A DNA stretch of 10,705 bases from the NCBI GenBank assembly GCA_031279155.1, contig JAITJB010000250.1, forward strand, positions 1-10,705. The letters are read 5' to 3'. This document shows positions 1 to 5,983 of the stretch, in pieces. The translations under genes were made by a program, and so were the position numbers. This DNA is from Deltaproteobacteria bacterium. GTDB lineage: Bacteria; Desulfobacterota; Desulfarculia; Adiutricales; Adiutricaceae. The notes beneath the pieces were generated by a model. That model had not been told where the DNA came from. It worked only from the letters and a program-made list of their open reading frames with translations, and made no database searches. The first letter of the stretch is position 1, and each line of letters starts with the position of its first letter.

Positions 1-630
1 GATCAAAGCGGGGTCCACTTTATAGGTTCCCGCAGCCTGCATGATCAGAGGCCTGAGTTTATCGATATTTAGCCGGCGGAAGGGCGCTAAACCTGAGCTC
101 ACGGTGATTTGCATCGTAAATAATCGATAGCGAGGATCGGCCGGAGCGTCGGTCAGATGGATAACGCCTTTGTCATCCTTAAACATGTAATAGGAGAGTT
201 CCACAACCTGCTCGCCAGGGGCTGTAGCCCGGGTAGGCTGAGCCGGAGCGGGTTTTGTTTCTTCTTTTTCCTTTGGCTTTTGTGTGGGCTTTGGCGGCTC
301 AGGCGGCGGCGAAAACATGGCCTCGCCTAGCGGTACAGTGCCTAGAGGCGGCGCGCCATTAGGCACTGGCTCACGGAGAAAGTAGGGTATCTCCTCTTCT
401 TGGGCCGGCGGCACAACCCAATAAGGCTGACCTGGCGGGGCTGAGTCGCTGGGCGTACCCAAGGGCGAGTGCTCCAGAGGAGATCCGTCCGGGGCCGTCC
501 CAATTTGTTCCTCAGGGGCGAAGGACAGATAATCGCTGGCCAAAGATGTAACCGGTGAGGCCGTGATTAGAAAAAAAGCCCCCCATAGCCACAAAAGAAA
601 TTTAAAAACCAAAAAAGAGCGGTTAATCAT
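1..630 (-). CDS. Secreted lytic transglycosylase, N-terminal part (runs off left edge)
   Basis: The frame is open from an ATG at 630 to the window edge, giving 210 codons with no stop. Residues 1-31 form a signal peptide (MINR, a hydrophobic core, cleavage likely after S-L-A at 29-31). Residues about 40-140 are a proline-rich, low-complexity linker. Residues 147-163 (YYMFKDDKGVIHLTDAP) match the DUF4124-type pattern found at the N-terminus of many proteobacterial transglycosylases. Residues 187-210 (from LNIDKLRP to VDPALI) look like the first helix of an SLT (lysozyme-like) domain, so the window ends just before the expected catalytic glutamate. Family knowledge: such enzymes cleave the MurNAc-GlcNAc bond of peptidoglycan in the periplasm with 1,6-anhydro product formation. 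The start overlaps the stop of the upstream small gene as ATGA and has little Shine-Dalgarno sequence, so translational coupling is likely. The SLT assignment rests on a short stretch and would be settled by the missing part. Confidence 0.8.
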   Translation of the reverse strand, partial: MINRSFLVFKFLLWLWGAFFLITASPVTSLASDYLSFAPEEQIGTAPDGSPLEHSPLGTPSDSAPPGQPYWVVPPAQEEEIPYFLREPVPNGAPPLGTVPLGEAMFSPPPEPPKPTQKPKEKEETKPAPAQPTRATAPGEQVVELSYYMFKDDKGVIHLTDAPADPRYRLFTMQITVSSGLAPFRRLNIDKLRPLIMQAAGTYKVDPALI

Positions 631-863
631 GGCAGGCGACCGTATTGATGGAGCCAGAGGTCGCGGTTTTCCACGGAGCTAAAATATAAAAGCTCGCCGC
701 CCTTGACGATGGTTATGGCGTCGGTTTTAGCGAAATAGACCCCGGTCAGAGCGTCACGGACAAACTCTTTTTCCTTGCTGCCAGATCCCTCACGGCGAGC
801 TGGCGCACGTATGATCCAAATGATGAGGGTAAATAGGAAGACAACGAGTATTAGACGCCACAT
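627..863 (-). CDS. Small membrane-anchored protein, PP0621/TRASH-like but without cysteines
   Basis: A 78-aa protein. Residues 2-18 are a membrane helix, followed by a basic, flexible stretch (RAPARREGSGSKEKE). The C-terminal half (D37 to D68) follows the pattern of small zinc-ribbon-like proteins of the PP0621 type, in which DPVCGVY, then GGE, then YFCSxxCRD recur. Here the three expected cysteines read T40, S62 and N66, so metal binding in the usual way is not possible. I start at the ATG at 863 because AGGA lies 6 bases upstream; an in-frame ATG at 893 would add ten residues but has no ribosome site. The stop overlaps the start of the transglycosylase gene as ATGA, so the two are co-translated. 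Function is unknown; a role tied to the cell wall is only suggested by the neighbour. Family assignment is from pattern memory and is moderately sure. Confidence 0.7.
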   Translation of the reverse strand: MWRLILVVFLFTLIIWIIRAPARREGSGSKEKEFVRDALTGVYFAKTDAITIVKGGELLYFSSVENRDLWLHQYGRLP

Positions 864-930
864 GGCCGGTCCTGACTGACAGATGGGTTCCATTTAGTTG
901 TTGGGGTTTTGGCCCGAACAAACAACCGGT

Positions 931-960
931 CCCTAAGGGGAAAAAATTTTTTCCTTTGGG
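931..960. repeat. Imperfect inverted repeat centred on A6T6
   Basis: CCC-AAGG-AAAAAA pairs with TTTTTT-CCTT-GGG, with one T/T mismatch and a two-base GG bulge, and no loop other than the A6/T6 centre. It lies about 70 bp upstream of the ATG chosen for the small membrane protein. The T-run is inside the dyad, so it is not a standard intrinsic terminator; it could be a protein site or an intrinsically bent tract. Confidence 0.55.
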
Positions 961-1097
961 AATCTAATGGTACCATTTTTTTTACCCTATGGCTAATGGT
1001 AATTGGGCCGATCTAACGTTTAAAGCGGTAGAAAATAGGCAAATTAAATTAATTTGGCTTTCTGGCCTAAGTCTAGGCCTTAGCTAAGGGTAAGGCA

Positions 1098-1216
1098 GCT
1101 TGATCTATGGGTTAGCCTGAGCCTTGGGTTAGCCTGAGCTATGGGTTAGCCTGATCCATGGGTTAGCTTGATCCATGGGGTAGCCTGATTTATGGGGTAG
1201 CTTGCTCCATAGGGTA
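1098..1216. repeat. Seven tandem copies of a 17-bp unit
   Basis: Seven head-to-tail 17-bp units start at 1098, 1115, 1132, 1149, 1166, 1183 and 1200. The consensus is GCCTGATCCATGGGTTA. Units 1-4 end in GGGTTA, whereas units 5-7 end in GGGGTA or AGGGTA, as expected if neighbouring copies arose by slippage or unequal exchange. A decayed eighth unit (GCCTTAGCTAAGGGTAA, 1077-1093) lies just outside, separated by GGCA. The array ends 10 bp from the folK stop codon, so in a folK transcript it would form the start of the 3' untranslated region. 17 is not a multiple of three and no gene covers it, so it is not a protein repeat. Confidence 0.95.
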
Positions 1217-1226
1217 GGGGAGTAAT

Positions 1227-1721
1227 CTAAGAAACTTTCCTGGCTTCCGGGCCATCAGGCGGTAAGCGTTCAAGCATTTCTGATACTGAAATCCCCAATA
1301 AAGGATGAACCCAATCCGGCGCCACCTCGATTAAGGGCTTAAGGACAAAGCCCCTGATATGGAGCAGCGGATGGGGGATTATTAATTCTGGCAGTTCCAA
1401 AATTTCCTGGTCGCGAAATAGGAAGTCCAAATCGATAAGCCTAGGTCCCCAGCGCTCCTCGCGAACCCGGCCCAATAAAACCTCTATGTCGCTTAGGACC
1501 CTAAATATCTGTACCGAGGTCAGAGAAGAGTTTATCAAGACGACTCGGTTGTAAAACCAATTTTGGTCAGGCGGGCCGCCCTCCGGCTCAGTCAGCCAGG
1601 TGGAACTGATGGCCGTAACCGACAAGCCTTGCCTTAAACGCAAGAGGTTTACGGCTCTCTCTAAGGTGGCTTCGGGATCGCCTAAGTTAGCACCCATGCC
1701 TACGGCGCAAAGCGAACTCAA
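1227..1721 (-). CDS. folK: 2-amino-4-hydroxy-6-hydroxymethyldihydropteridine pyrophosphokinase (HPPK)
   Basis: A 164-aa cytosolic enzyme that transfers pyrophosphate from ATP to 6-hydroxymethyl-7,8-dihydropterin, the step before dihydropteroate synthase in folate synthesis. The family signature is complete: GANLGD at 10-15, T44-E45-P46, PDQNWFYNRV at 51-60, RWGPRLIDLD at 90-99 with the two magnesium-binding aspartates D97 and D99, and PHP at 116-118 followed by R123. Length is normal for a single-domain HPPK. The start is a TTG at 1719-1721, supported by GAGG seven bases upstream and by the usual short N-terminus before the glycine loop; the next in-frame ATG would begin inside that conserved region. 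The gene is transcribed away from the atp operon. Downstream on the same strand are the 17-bp repeats and then the small membrane-protein gene. Confidence 0.95.
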   Translation of the reverse strand: MSSLCAVGMGANLGDPEATLERAVNLLRLRQGLSVTAISSTWLTEPEGGPPDQNWFYNRVVLINSSLTSVQIFRVLSDIEVLLGRVREERWGPRLIDLDFLFRDQEILELPELIIPHPLLHIRGFVLKPLIEVAPDWVHPLLGISVSEMLERLPPDGPEARKVS

Positions 1722-1728
1722 TGATTTA

Positions 1729-1732
1729 CCTC
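1729..1732 (-). promoter_or_regulatory. Ribosome binding site deciding the TTG start of folK
   Basis: On the minus strand GAGG is followed by seven bases (TAAATCA) and then TTG. No ATG is placed at a suitable distance, so this site supports TTG as the initiation codon. Confidence 0.7.
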
Positions 1733-1880
1733 GGATCTAGGCCGCGCAGCCTGAAAAAAAAGCCCTAAAAAGGCTGACTTATAAAAAAAATAAAGTTACT
1801 TCTGGAAATCTTAATCAAAATTACCATGCTAAGACTCTAAACTTGGGTCGGGGCAAAAATAAAACAAATCTAAGAAAATC

Positions 1881-1911
1881 TAAGCCAAAAAGCCACGTTT
1901 TTTGGGGCTTA
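1881..1911. repeat. Hairpin with an 11-bp bulged stem
   Basis: TAAGCC plus AAAAA (1881-1891) pairs with TTTTT-GG-GGCTTA (1899-1911); the only fault is a two-base GG bulge. The loop is GCCACGT. It stands two bases from a second, perfect hairpin. Confidence 0.7.
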
Positions 1912-1913
1912 TT

Positions 1914-1938
1914 TTAGGCCGCAGCTGTCGCGGCCTAA
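1914..1938. repeat. Perfect 9-bp inverted repeat
   Basis: TTAGGCCGC (1914-1922), loop AGCTGTC, GCGGCCTAA (1930-1938). The GC-rich stem stands out in an AT-rich region. It is not followed by a T-run on either strand, so it is not a plain intrinsic terminator. Confidence 0.8.
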
Positions 1939-2377
1939 GGGTCAGAATATGGACAAGTGTAAACCCTAGCCAGGCCCTTTCTTAACGTAATAAATATACA
2001 TTAATCCCCAAGCCAACGCAAGAGCGCAGCTAGCTTTGGACAAACCGGCCAAAAAATTACTCAGCTCATTGTTTAGGGGACGTATTGGGGCTGTTTAGGC
2101 GCCCTCAAGGGACTTTTAAGTCTCAGGCCATGGTTAAGTCTTAAATCGGGATATAAATATATATTTTAATTTTTGAATGATAAACAATGATAAAGTTTGG
2201 TCTTTAGTAAATTATCAATCTTATTTTTCATAAGTCGCCTAAGATCGTTCGGTTTGCTCATTTTTGTCTGGGTTTTAGATAAGCCACAGTCAAAGATTAC
2301 CAGGCTAGAATCGATATTTTCTACATTTTACCCTATAGAAGCTGTTCAAAATTTATCTAAAATTTCTAGTTTAGAGC

Positions 2378-2406
2378 TTGACCTCAGTTGGGAAAAAAAC
2401 TATAAT
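2378..2406 (+). promoter_or_regulatory. Sigma70-type promoter of the atp operon
   Basis: TTGACC (2378-2383), a 17-bp spacer, and a perfect TATAAT (2401-2406). Transcription would begin near 2413, leaving a leader of about 100 nt before atpF'. The leader begins with a small hairpin (ACCCC, loop GAGTTG, GGGGT; 2418-2433) and ends with the ribosome site AAGGTGG at 2500-2506. The AT-rich sequence upstream may act as an UP-like element. This is the best promoter in the window and has no competitor close to atpF'. Confidence 0.85.
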
Positions 2407-2512
2407 CTACTGTCGGTACCCCGAGTTGGGGGTTGCGGGCTTTATGTTTGTTGAGCTTTAGCGTACGAACTGTCGGGCCGGCTTTGAAGTTTTTCGGCTA
2501 AGGTGGCCAAGA

Positions 2513-2950
2513 ATGGTTGATATAAGTTTAAACTTCTCACTAATTCTTCAGATTATCAATTTCCTAGTCTTAACAGTCCTTTTAAATTATTTAGTCTACA
2601 AGCCTCTACGGAAAATAATTTCCGAGCGTGAGGCTCTGTTTGACTCTTTAAAACACGAGGCTGATACGGCTAAGCTTATGATCGAAGAAGGCGAATCCAC
2701 CTCAGCTAAGCAGCGCGATGAGGTCTTAGTTGAGGGGACGGGTATTATTAAGCGCTATACTTTAGAAGGCCGCGATAAAGAGCAAGCTATCATTGCCGAG
2801 AGCCATCATGAGACTACGCTCAGAATTACCGAGGCTAGAGCCTCTCTGGCCGCAGCTGTAAATGAGGCTAGACGCGATCTTAAAAGCGAGGCCGAAAGCC
2901 TCTCAAGGACGCTGGTCGAAAAGATCTTAGGCCGCAGTTTGGCCTCTTAA
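2513..2950 (+). CDS. atpF': F-type ATP synthase subunit b' (peripheral stalk)
   Basis: A 145-aa membrane protein of the F0 peripheral stalk. It has a single N-terminal membrane helix (about residues 8-28), the YKPLRK boundary motif at 29-34, then a long charged helix rich in E, A, K and R up to the C-terminus (EKILGRSLAS). This is the classical b/b' layout: membrane anchor followed by a coiled-coil that pairs with the partner b subunit and reaches the delta subunit on top of F1. It is the first gene of the operon, about 100 nt after the predicted transcription start. AAGGTGG six bases before the ATG sets the start. It lacks the extended N-terminus of the next gene, so I call this one b' and the next b; which is named atpF1 or atpF2 differs between genomes. 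Confidence 0.9.
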   Translation: MVDISLNFSLILQIINFLVLTVLLNYLVYKPLRKIISEREALFDSLKHEADTAKLMIEEGESTSAKQRDEVLVEGTGIIKRYTLEGRDKEQAIIAESHHETTLRITEARASLAAAVNEARRDLKSEAESLSRTLVEKILGRSLAS

Positions 2951-2998
2951 GCGAGCGCTTTTTGGCAAAAGTTTAGGCAGTTTTTTCGGAGTAAATAT

Positions 2999-3655
2999 AT
3001 GCTAAGGCCTTTTTTGATTTTAGCTGTGGCCATCCTGACAACCTTAATGTCTCTTGCGCCAACCTCTTTGGTCGTAACGGAGGCTCTAGGCTCAACGGCG
3101 GCTTTGGCTTCAGAAGCCTCCAATGCCGAAGAGGGCGGAGGCGGGCACGCTACCGGCTATAGCGCTGAGCAGTGGAAATCTTTTGTCTACCGGCTCCTAA
3201 ACTTTATCGTCTATGCCGGCATTTTATATTATCTTTTGCGTAAACCCGTGGCCGCTTACTTTGGGGGCCGGCGCGAAAAAATTGCCCGCACCATGGAGTA
3301 CCTTGAAATCCAGGCTCGAAATTATGAAGAGCAGGCTAAGGTCATGCGCCGCAGGCTCGATGAGCTATCACTCGAGCGTGAAAGCCTCATTAAGCAGTAC
3401 GAGCGCGATGGGACCAAAGAGCGCGACCGCATTATTGAGGAAGCCAAGACGGCGGCGGCTTTAATTGTCGAGCGAACCGAGGTGGCCATGCAGCAAGAAA
3501 TTAAGGCCGCCCGAAGGCTACTGACCGTGGAAGCCAGCGAGCTGGCCGTGCGGTTAGCAAGCGATTTGCTAACTAAAAGTATTGACGAAGAAGACCGGAC
3601 GCGCTTAGCTCACGAGTTTATTGAGCAGGTCGTAAAGCTTCCGGCTAAAAATTGA
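2999..3655 (+). CDS. atpF: F-type ATP synthase subunit b with signal-peptide-like N-terminus
   Basis: A 218-aa b-type subunit, longer than the roughly 155-170 aa of E. coli-type b. Residues 1-37 look like a cleavable signal peptide (hydrophobic core 5-27, then A-A-L-A before S38), followed by a Gly/Glu-rich stretch (EEGGGGH, 44-50). The true membrane anchor is at about 64-80, then RKPVAAYF and a long charged helical stalk from about 90 to 200. Family knowledge: b subunits with a second N-terminal hydrophobic segment and a Gly/His linker are usual in Desulfovibrio-type operons; here the first segment probably directs membrane insertion. GGAG seven bases before the ATG supports the start. It lies 48 bp after atpF' and 48 bp before atpH. 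It is expected to dimerise with the b' product. Confidence 0.93.
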   Translation: MLRPFLILAVAILTTLMSLAPTSLVVTEALGSTAALASEASNAEEGGGGHATGYSAEQWKSFVYRLLNFIVYAGILYYLLRKPVAAYFGGRREKIARTMEYLEIQARNYEEQAKVMRRRLDELSLERESLIKQYERDGTKERDRIIEEAKTAAALIVERTEVAMQQEIKAARRLLTVEASELAVRLASDLLTKSIDEEDRTRLAHEFIEQVVKLPAKN

Positions 3656-3703
3656 ATTTGATTTGATTAGTTTTCTTTTAGCTTCTTACTTACGGAAAAA
3701 TTT

Positions 3704-4243
3704 ATGAATAAAATCCTCGCCAAACGTTACGCTCGCGCCCTATTGACCTTGGGGGTTGAAGACGGTCACTACCAGTCGTACTTAGAGGATCTAAATGGCT
3801 TTGTGGAGGCCTTAGAGGCGGCTGGCCCGAGCGGGGCCATACTGTCGTCGCCGGTCTACCCCCGCAAGCTGCGCTCTGAGATCCTCGAAAAGATCCTTGA
3901 GGCCGCTTCTATTAAAGGAATTTTGGCTAATTTTTTGCGCCTCCTCCACGACCGCGATCGCTTTACCTTACTACCAGCGGTAGCCGAGTGTTTAAGGGAT
4001 CTCATCGACGAGCGCGAGGGTAAAATTAGGGGAATACTAACTACTGCTTCGCCCCTTAAATCTAGTGAGATTTCAGCTATCGAGGGGGCTTTGGGCACCA
4101 TGACTGGCCGCAAAGTCGAGCTTAGGGTTCGGGAAGATCCATCTATTATCGGCGGCTTGGTGGCTCATTTAGGCGATCTGGTGGTCGATTCCAGCCTGCG
4201 CACTCAGCTCAATAAACTGGGTCGCCGGTTGGTTGAAGTTTAA
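3704..4243 (+). CDS. atpH: F-type ATP synthase subunit delta
   Basis: A 179-aa protein of the OSCP/delta family, of normal length. The N-terminal six-helix domain begins with the conserved AKRYARALL (residues 5-13) and includes NFLRLLHDRDRF (about 76-87). The C-terminal domain carries the family signature from PSIIGGLVAHLGDLVVDSSLRTQL to the end. Delta sits on top of the alpha3beta3 hexamer and connects it to the b/b' stalk. The ATG is preceded by only a weak site (GGA then AAAAATTT), so the start rests on alignment of MNKILAKRYARAL with the family. The gap to atpA is 199 bp, long for this operon. Confidence 0.95.
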   Translation: MNKILAKRYARALLTLGVEDGHYQSYLEDLNGFVEALEAAGPSGAILSSPVYPRKLRSEILEKILEAASIKGILANFLRLLHDRDRFTLLPAVAECLRDLIDEREGKIRGILTTASPLKSSEISAIEGALGTMTGRKVELRVREDPSIIGGLVAHLGDLVVDSSLRTQLNKLGRRLVEV

Positions 4244-4271
4244 GTTTTTTCCTTTCTAGGGCTTGGCTAAC

Positions 4272-4374
4272 CTTGACTTGCCTTGCCTTGGCCTGCGAGC
4301 GTTTTTTTTCTGGCTTTTTAACTTTGTTAACTTTGTATCTTGCCCAAAGGCCTTTTTAGGGTCTTGGCTAAAAA
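4272..4374. repeat. Short tandem repeats and AU-rich hairpin in the atpH-atpA spacer
   Basis: Within the 199-bp spacer (4244-4442) there are four head-to-tail copies of CTTGN (4272-4291), a run of eight T (4302-4309), a perfect 9-bp duplication of TTAACTTTG (4318-4335), and a hairpin TTTTTAG-GGTCTTGG-CTAAAAA (4353-4374). No ORF or convincing promoter was found in the spacer. A strong ribosome site, AAGGAG at 4429-4434, precedes atpA. Confidence 0.75.
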
Positions 4375-4442
4375 CACTAAATAATCGGGTCGTTTTCCGT
4401 TTTGCTATTCTTTAGGTAAACGCCGTCGAAGGAGTATCTTTA

Positions 4443-5972
4443 ATGGCCATTAAAGCGGATGAGATAAGCGAAATCATCAAATCCCAGATTGAAAATTATG
4501 GTCGCCAGGTCGAGTTGGACGAAGTCGGCTCCGTCCTTTCGGTTGGTGACGGCGTGGCTATGGTGTACGGCGTGGAAAAGGCCATGGCCATGGAACTTTT
4601 AGAGTTCCCTGGCGGCATCATGGGTATGGTCTTAAACCTTGAGGCTGACCACGTCGGCGTGGCCGTCTTAGGCGATGTGGCTCACATCAAAGAGGGCGAT
4701 ATCGTCAAAAGAACGGGCCGCATTGCCCAGGTCCCGGTCGGCGACGCCCTCTTAGGCCGGGTGGTCGATTCCGTCGGTCAACCCATTGACGGCAAGGGAC
4801 CCATTGAGGCCAAGGAATTTGCCCGCATCGAGGTCGTGGCCCCGGGCATTATCGCCCGCAAGGGCGTCCATGAGCCGATGTACACCGGCATTAAGGCCAT
4901 TGACGCCATGACGCCCATTGGTCGCGGTCAGCGCGAGCTGATAATCGGCGACCGACAGATTGGTAAGACGGCCATCTGCGTTGACGCCATCATCAACCAA
5001 AAGGGCCTGGACGTCATCTGTATCTACGTGGCCATTGGTCAGAAAAAATCCACGGTCGCCCAGGTGGTGGCCAATTTGGAAAAACACGGGGCCTTAGATT
5101 ACACTGTGATTGTCGCGGCTAACGCCTCCGACCCTGCGCCTCTACAGTATATCGCTCCTTACGCCGGGGCCTCCATGGGAGAATACTACCGCGATCGCGG
5201 GCGGCACGCTTTGATTGTCTACGACGATCTAAGTAAACAAGCTGTCGCCTACCGCGAGGTCTCTCTTCTCTTAAGGCGCCCGCCTGGCCGCGAGGCTTAT
5301 CCCGGCGACATCTTCTATAACCACTCCCGCCTTTTAGAAAGAGCGGCTAAGCTTAACGATGAGTTGGGGGCCGGATCTCTTACCGCTCTCCCGGTCATCG
5401 AAACGCAAGCCGGCGACGTCTCGGCCTTTATCCCCACTAACGTTATCTCCATTACCGACGGCCAGGTCTTTTTGGAGCCCAACCTCTTTTTCTCAGGCGT
5501 GCGCCCGGCTATTAACGTAGGTATTTCCGTTAGCCGCGTTGGCGGGTCGGCTCAAACTAAGGCCATGAAAAAGGTGGCCGGGACTTTAAGGCTTGATTTG
5601 GCTCAGTTCCGCGAGCTTGAGAGCTTCGCCCAATTTGGATCGGATTTAGATAAGGCCACCTTAAACCAGATTAACCGCGGGCAACGCATGGTTGAGCTTT
5701 TAAAGCAGCCCCAATTTCAGCCCATGAAAGCTGAAAAGGAGGTCGTCATCCTCTTTGCCGGCACTCGCGGCTATTTAGATAAGTACCCGGTCTCTTCGGT
5801 CTTAGAGTACGAAAAAAAGCTCTTCGAGTTTATTGAGTCCCGCCATAGCGACATCCTCGATGAGATAAGGGATAAAAAAGATATTAGCCCGGAGTTGGAC
5901 AGTAAAATCCGTTCAGCTCTCGATGAGTTTGCCGCCATCTTCAAACCCGACCAAGCGGTCGTCGAAGCCTGA
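4443..5972 (+). CDS. atpA: F-type ATP synthase subunit alpha
   Basis: A 509-aa subunit of the cytoplasmic F1 head, where three alpha and three beta subunits alternate; alpha binds nucleotide at non-catalytic sites. The Walker A loop GDRQIGKT is at 169-176 (K175, T176), the Walker B strand ALIVYDD ends at D261-D262, and the segment ISVSRVGGSAQT (361-372) supplies the conserved arginine (R365) that reaches into the neighbouring catalytic site. The N-terminal beta-barrel (about 25-95) and C-terminal helical domain (about 380-505) are complete. AAGGAG at eight bases before ATG is the best ribosome site in the operon, fitting the three-copy stoichiometry. It is 11 bp from atpG. By-hand counting gives a strong leucine TTA preference with CTG almost absent. 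Confidence 0.98.
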   Translation: MAIKADEISEIIKSQIENYGRQVELDEVGSVLSVGDGVAMVYGVEKAMAMELLEFPGGIMGMVLNLEADHVGVAVLGDVAHIKEGDIVKRTGRIAQVPVGDALLGRVVDSVGQPIDGKGPIEAKEFARIEVVAPGIIARKGVHEPMYTGIKAIDAMTPIGRGQRELIIGDRQIGKTAICVDAIINQKGLDVICIYVAIGQKKSTVAQVVANLEKHGALDYTVIVAANASDPAPLQYIAPYAGASMGEYYRDRGRHALIVYDDLSKQAVAYREVSLLLRRPPGREAYPGDIFYNHSRLLERAAKLNDELGAGSLTALPVIETQAGDVSAFIPTNVISITDGQVFLEPNLFFSGVRPAINVGISVSRVGGSAQTKAMKKVAGTLRLDLAQFRELESFAQFGSDLDKATLNQINRGQRMVELLKQPQFQPMKAEKEVVILFAGTRGYLDKYPVSSVLEYEKKLFEFIESRHSDILDEIRDKKDISPELDSKIRSALDEFAAIFKPDQAVVEA

Positions 5973-5983
5973 GAGGGTCCCTG

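Larger units (their letters stand above)
864..1226. other. Intergenic region with repeats and palindromes
   Basis: This 363-bp gap lies between folK and the small membrane-protein gene, both on the minus strand. I see no gene in it. It holds the 17-bp tandem array (1098-1216), a hairpin GGCCTA-AGTC-TAGGCC at 1064-1079, an overlapping perfect 12-bp palindrome CCTTAGCTAAGG at 1078-1089, a perfect AT-rich palindrome CAAATTAA-A-TTAATTTG at 1040-1056, the palindrome AATGGTACCATT followed by eight T at 966-982, and a long imperfect inverted repeat at 931-960. No minus-strand promoter with two good hexamers was found, so whether the two downstream genes share the folK transcript is open. Confidence 0.7.
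1722..2377. other. AT-rich divergent intergenic region between folK and the atp operon
   Basis: About 650 bp without a convincing gene. It contains two adjacent hairpins (1881-1911 and 1914-1938) and a nearly pure A/T tract (about 2151-2195) upstream of the atp promoter. On the folK side, a T-rich stretch with TATAAG on the minus strand about 70 bp from the folK start could be a weak -10 element, but no good -35 partner was found. Sequence style is clearly different from the flanking genes, with many A and T runs. Confidence 0.7.

Noticed and set aside
1098..1216. CRISPR array or plasmid-type iterons
   Set aside because: The 17-bp units are contiguous without spacers, which excludes CRISPR, and no replication gene is nearby to support iterons.
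1749..1778. Minus-strand terminator or attenuator in the folK leader (AGCC, T-rich loop, GGCT, then eight T)
   Set aside because: The stem has only four good pairs with a seven-base loop; too weak to call in a region full of A and T runs.
2197..2454. Open frame of 85 codons upstream of atpF', with a hydrophobic start and TTG initiation
   Set aside because: It has no ribosome site, an AT-rich composition unlike the neighbouring genes and no family motif. Its last 80 bases contain the near-consensus atp promoter.
1722..2512. Possible replication origin, because atp operons can lie near oriC and the region is AT-rich
   Set aside because: No cluster of TTATCCACA-like DnaA boxes was found by eye, and none of the usual origin genes is present.
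4752..5087. Open frame antisense to atpA
   Set aside because: It is a codon-bias shadow of a strongly conserved gene, without motif or ribosome site; other frames opposite atpH, atpG, atpD and atpC were set aside for the same reason.
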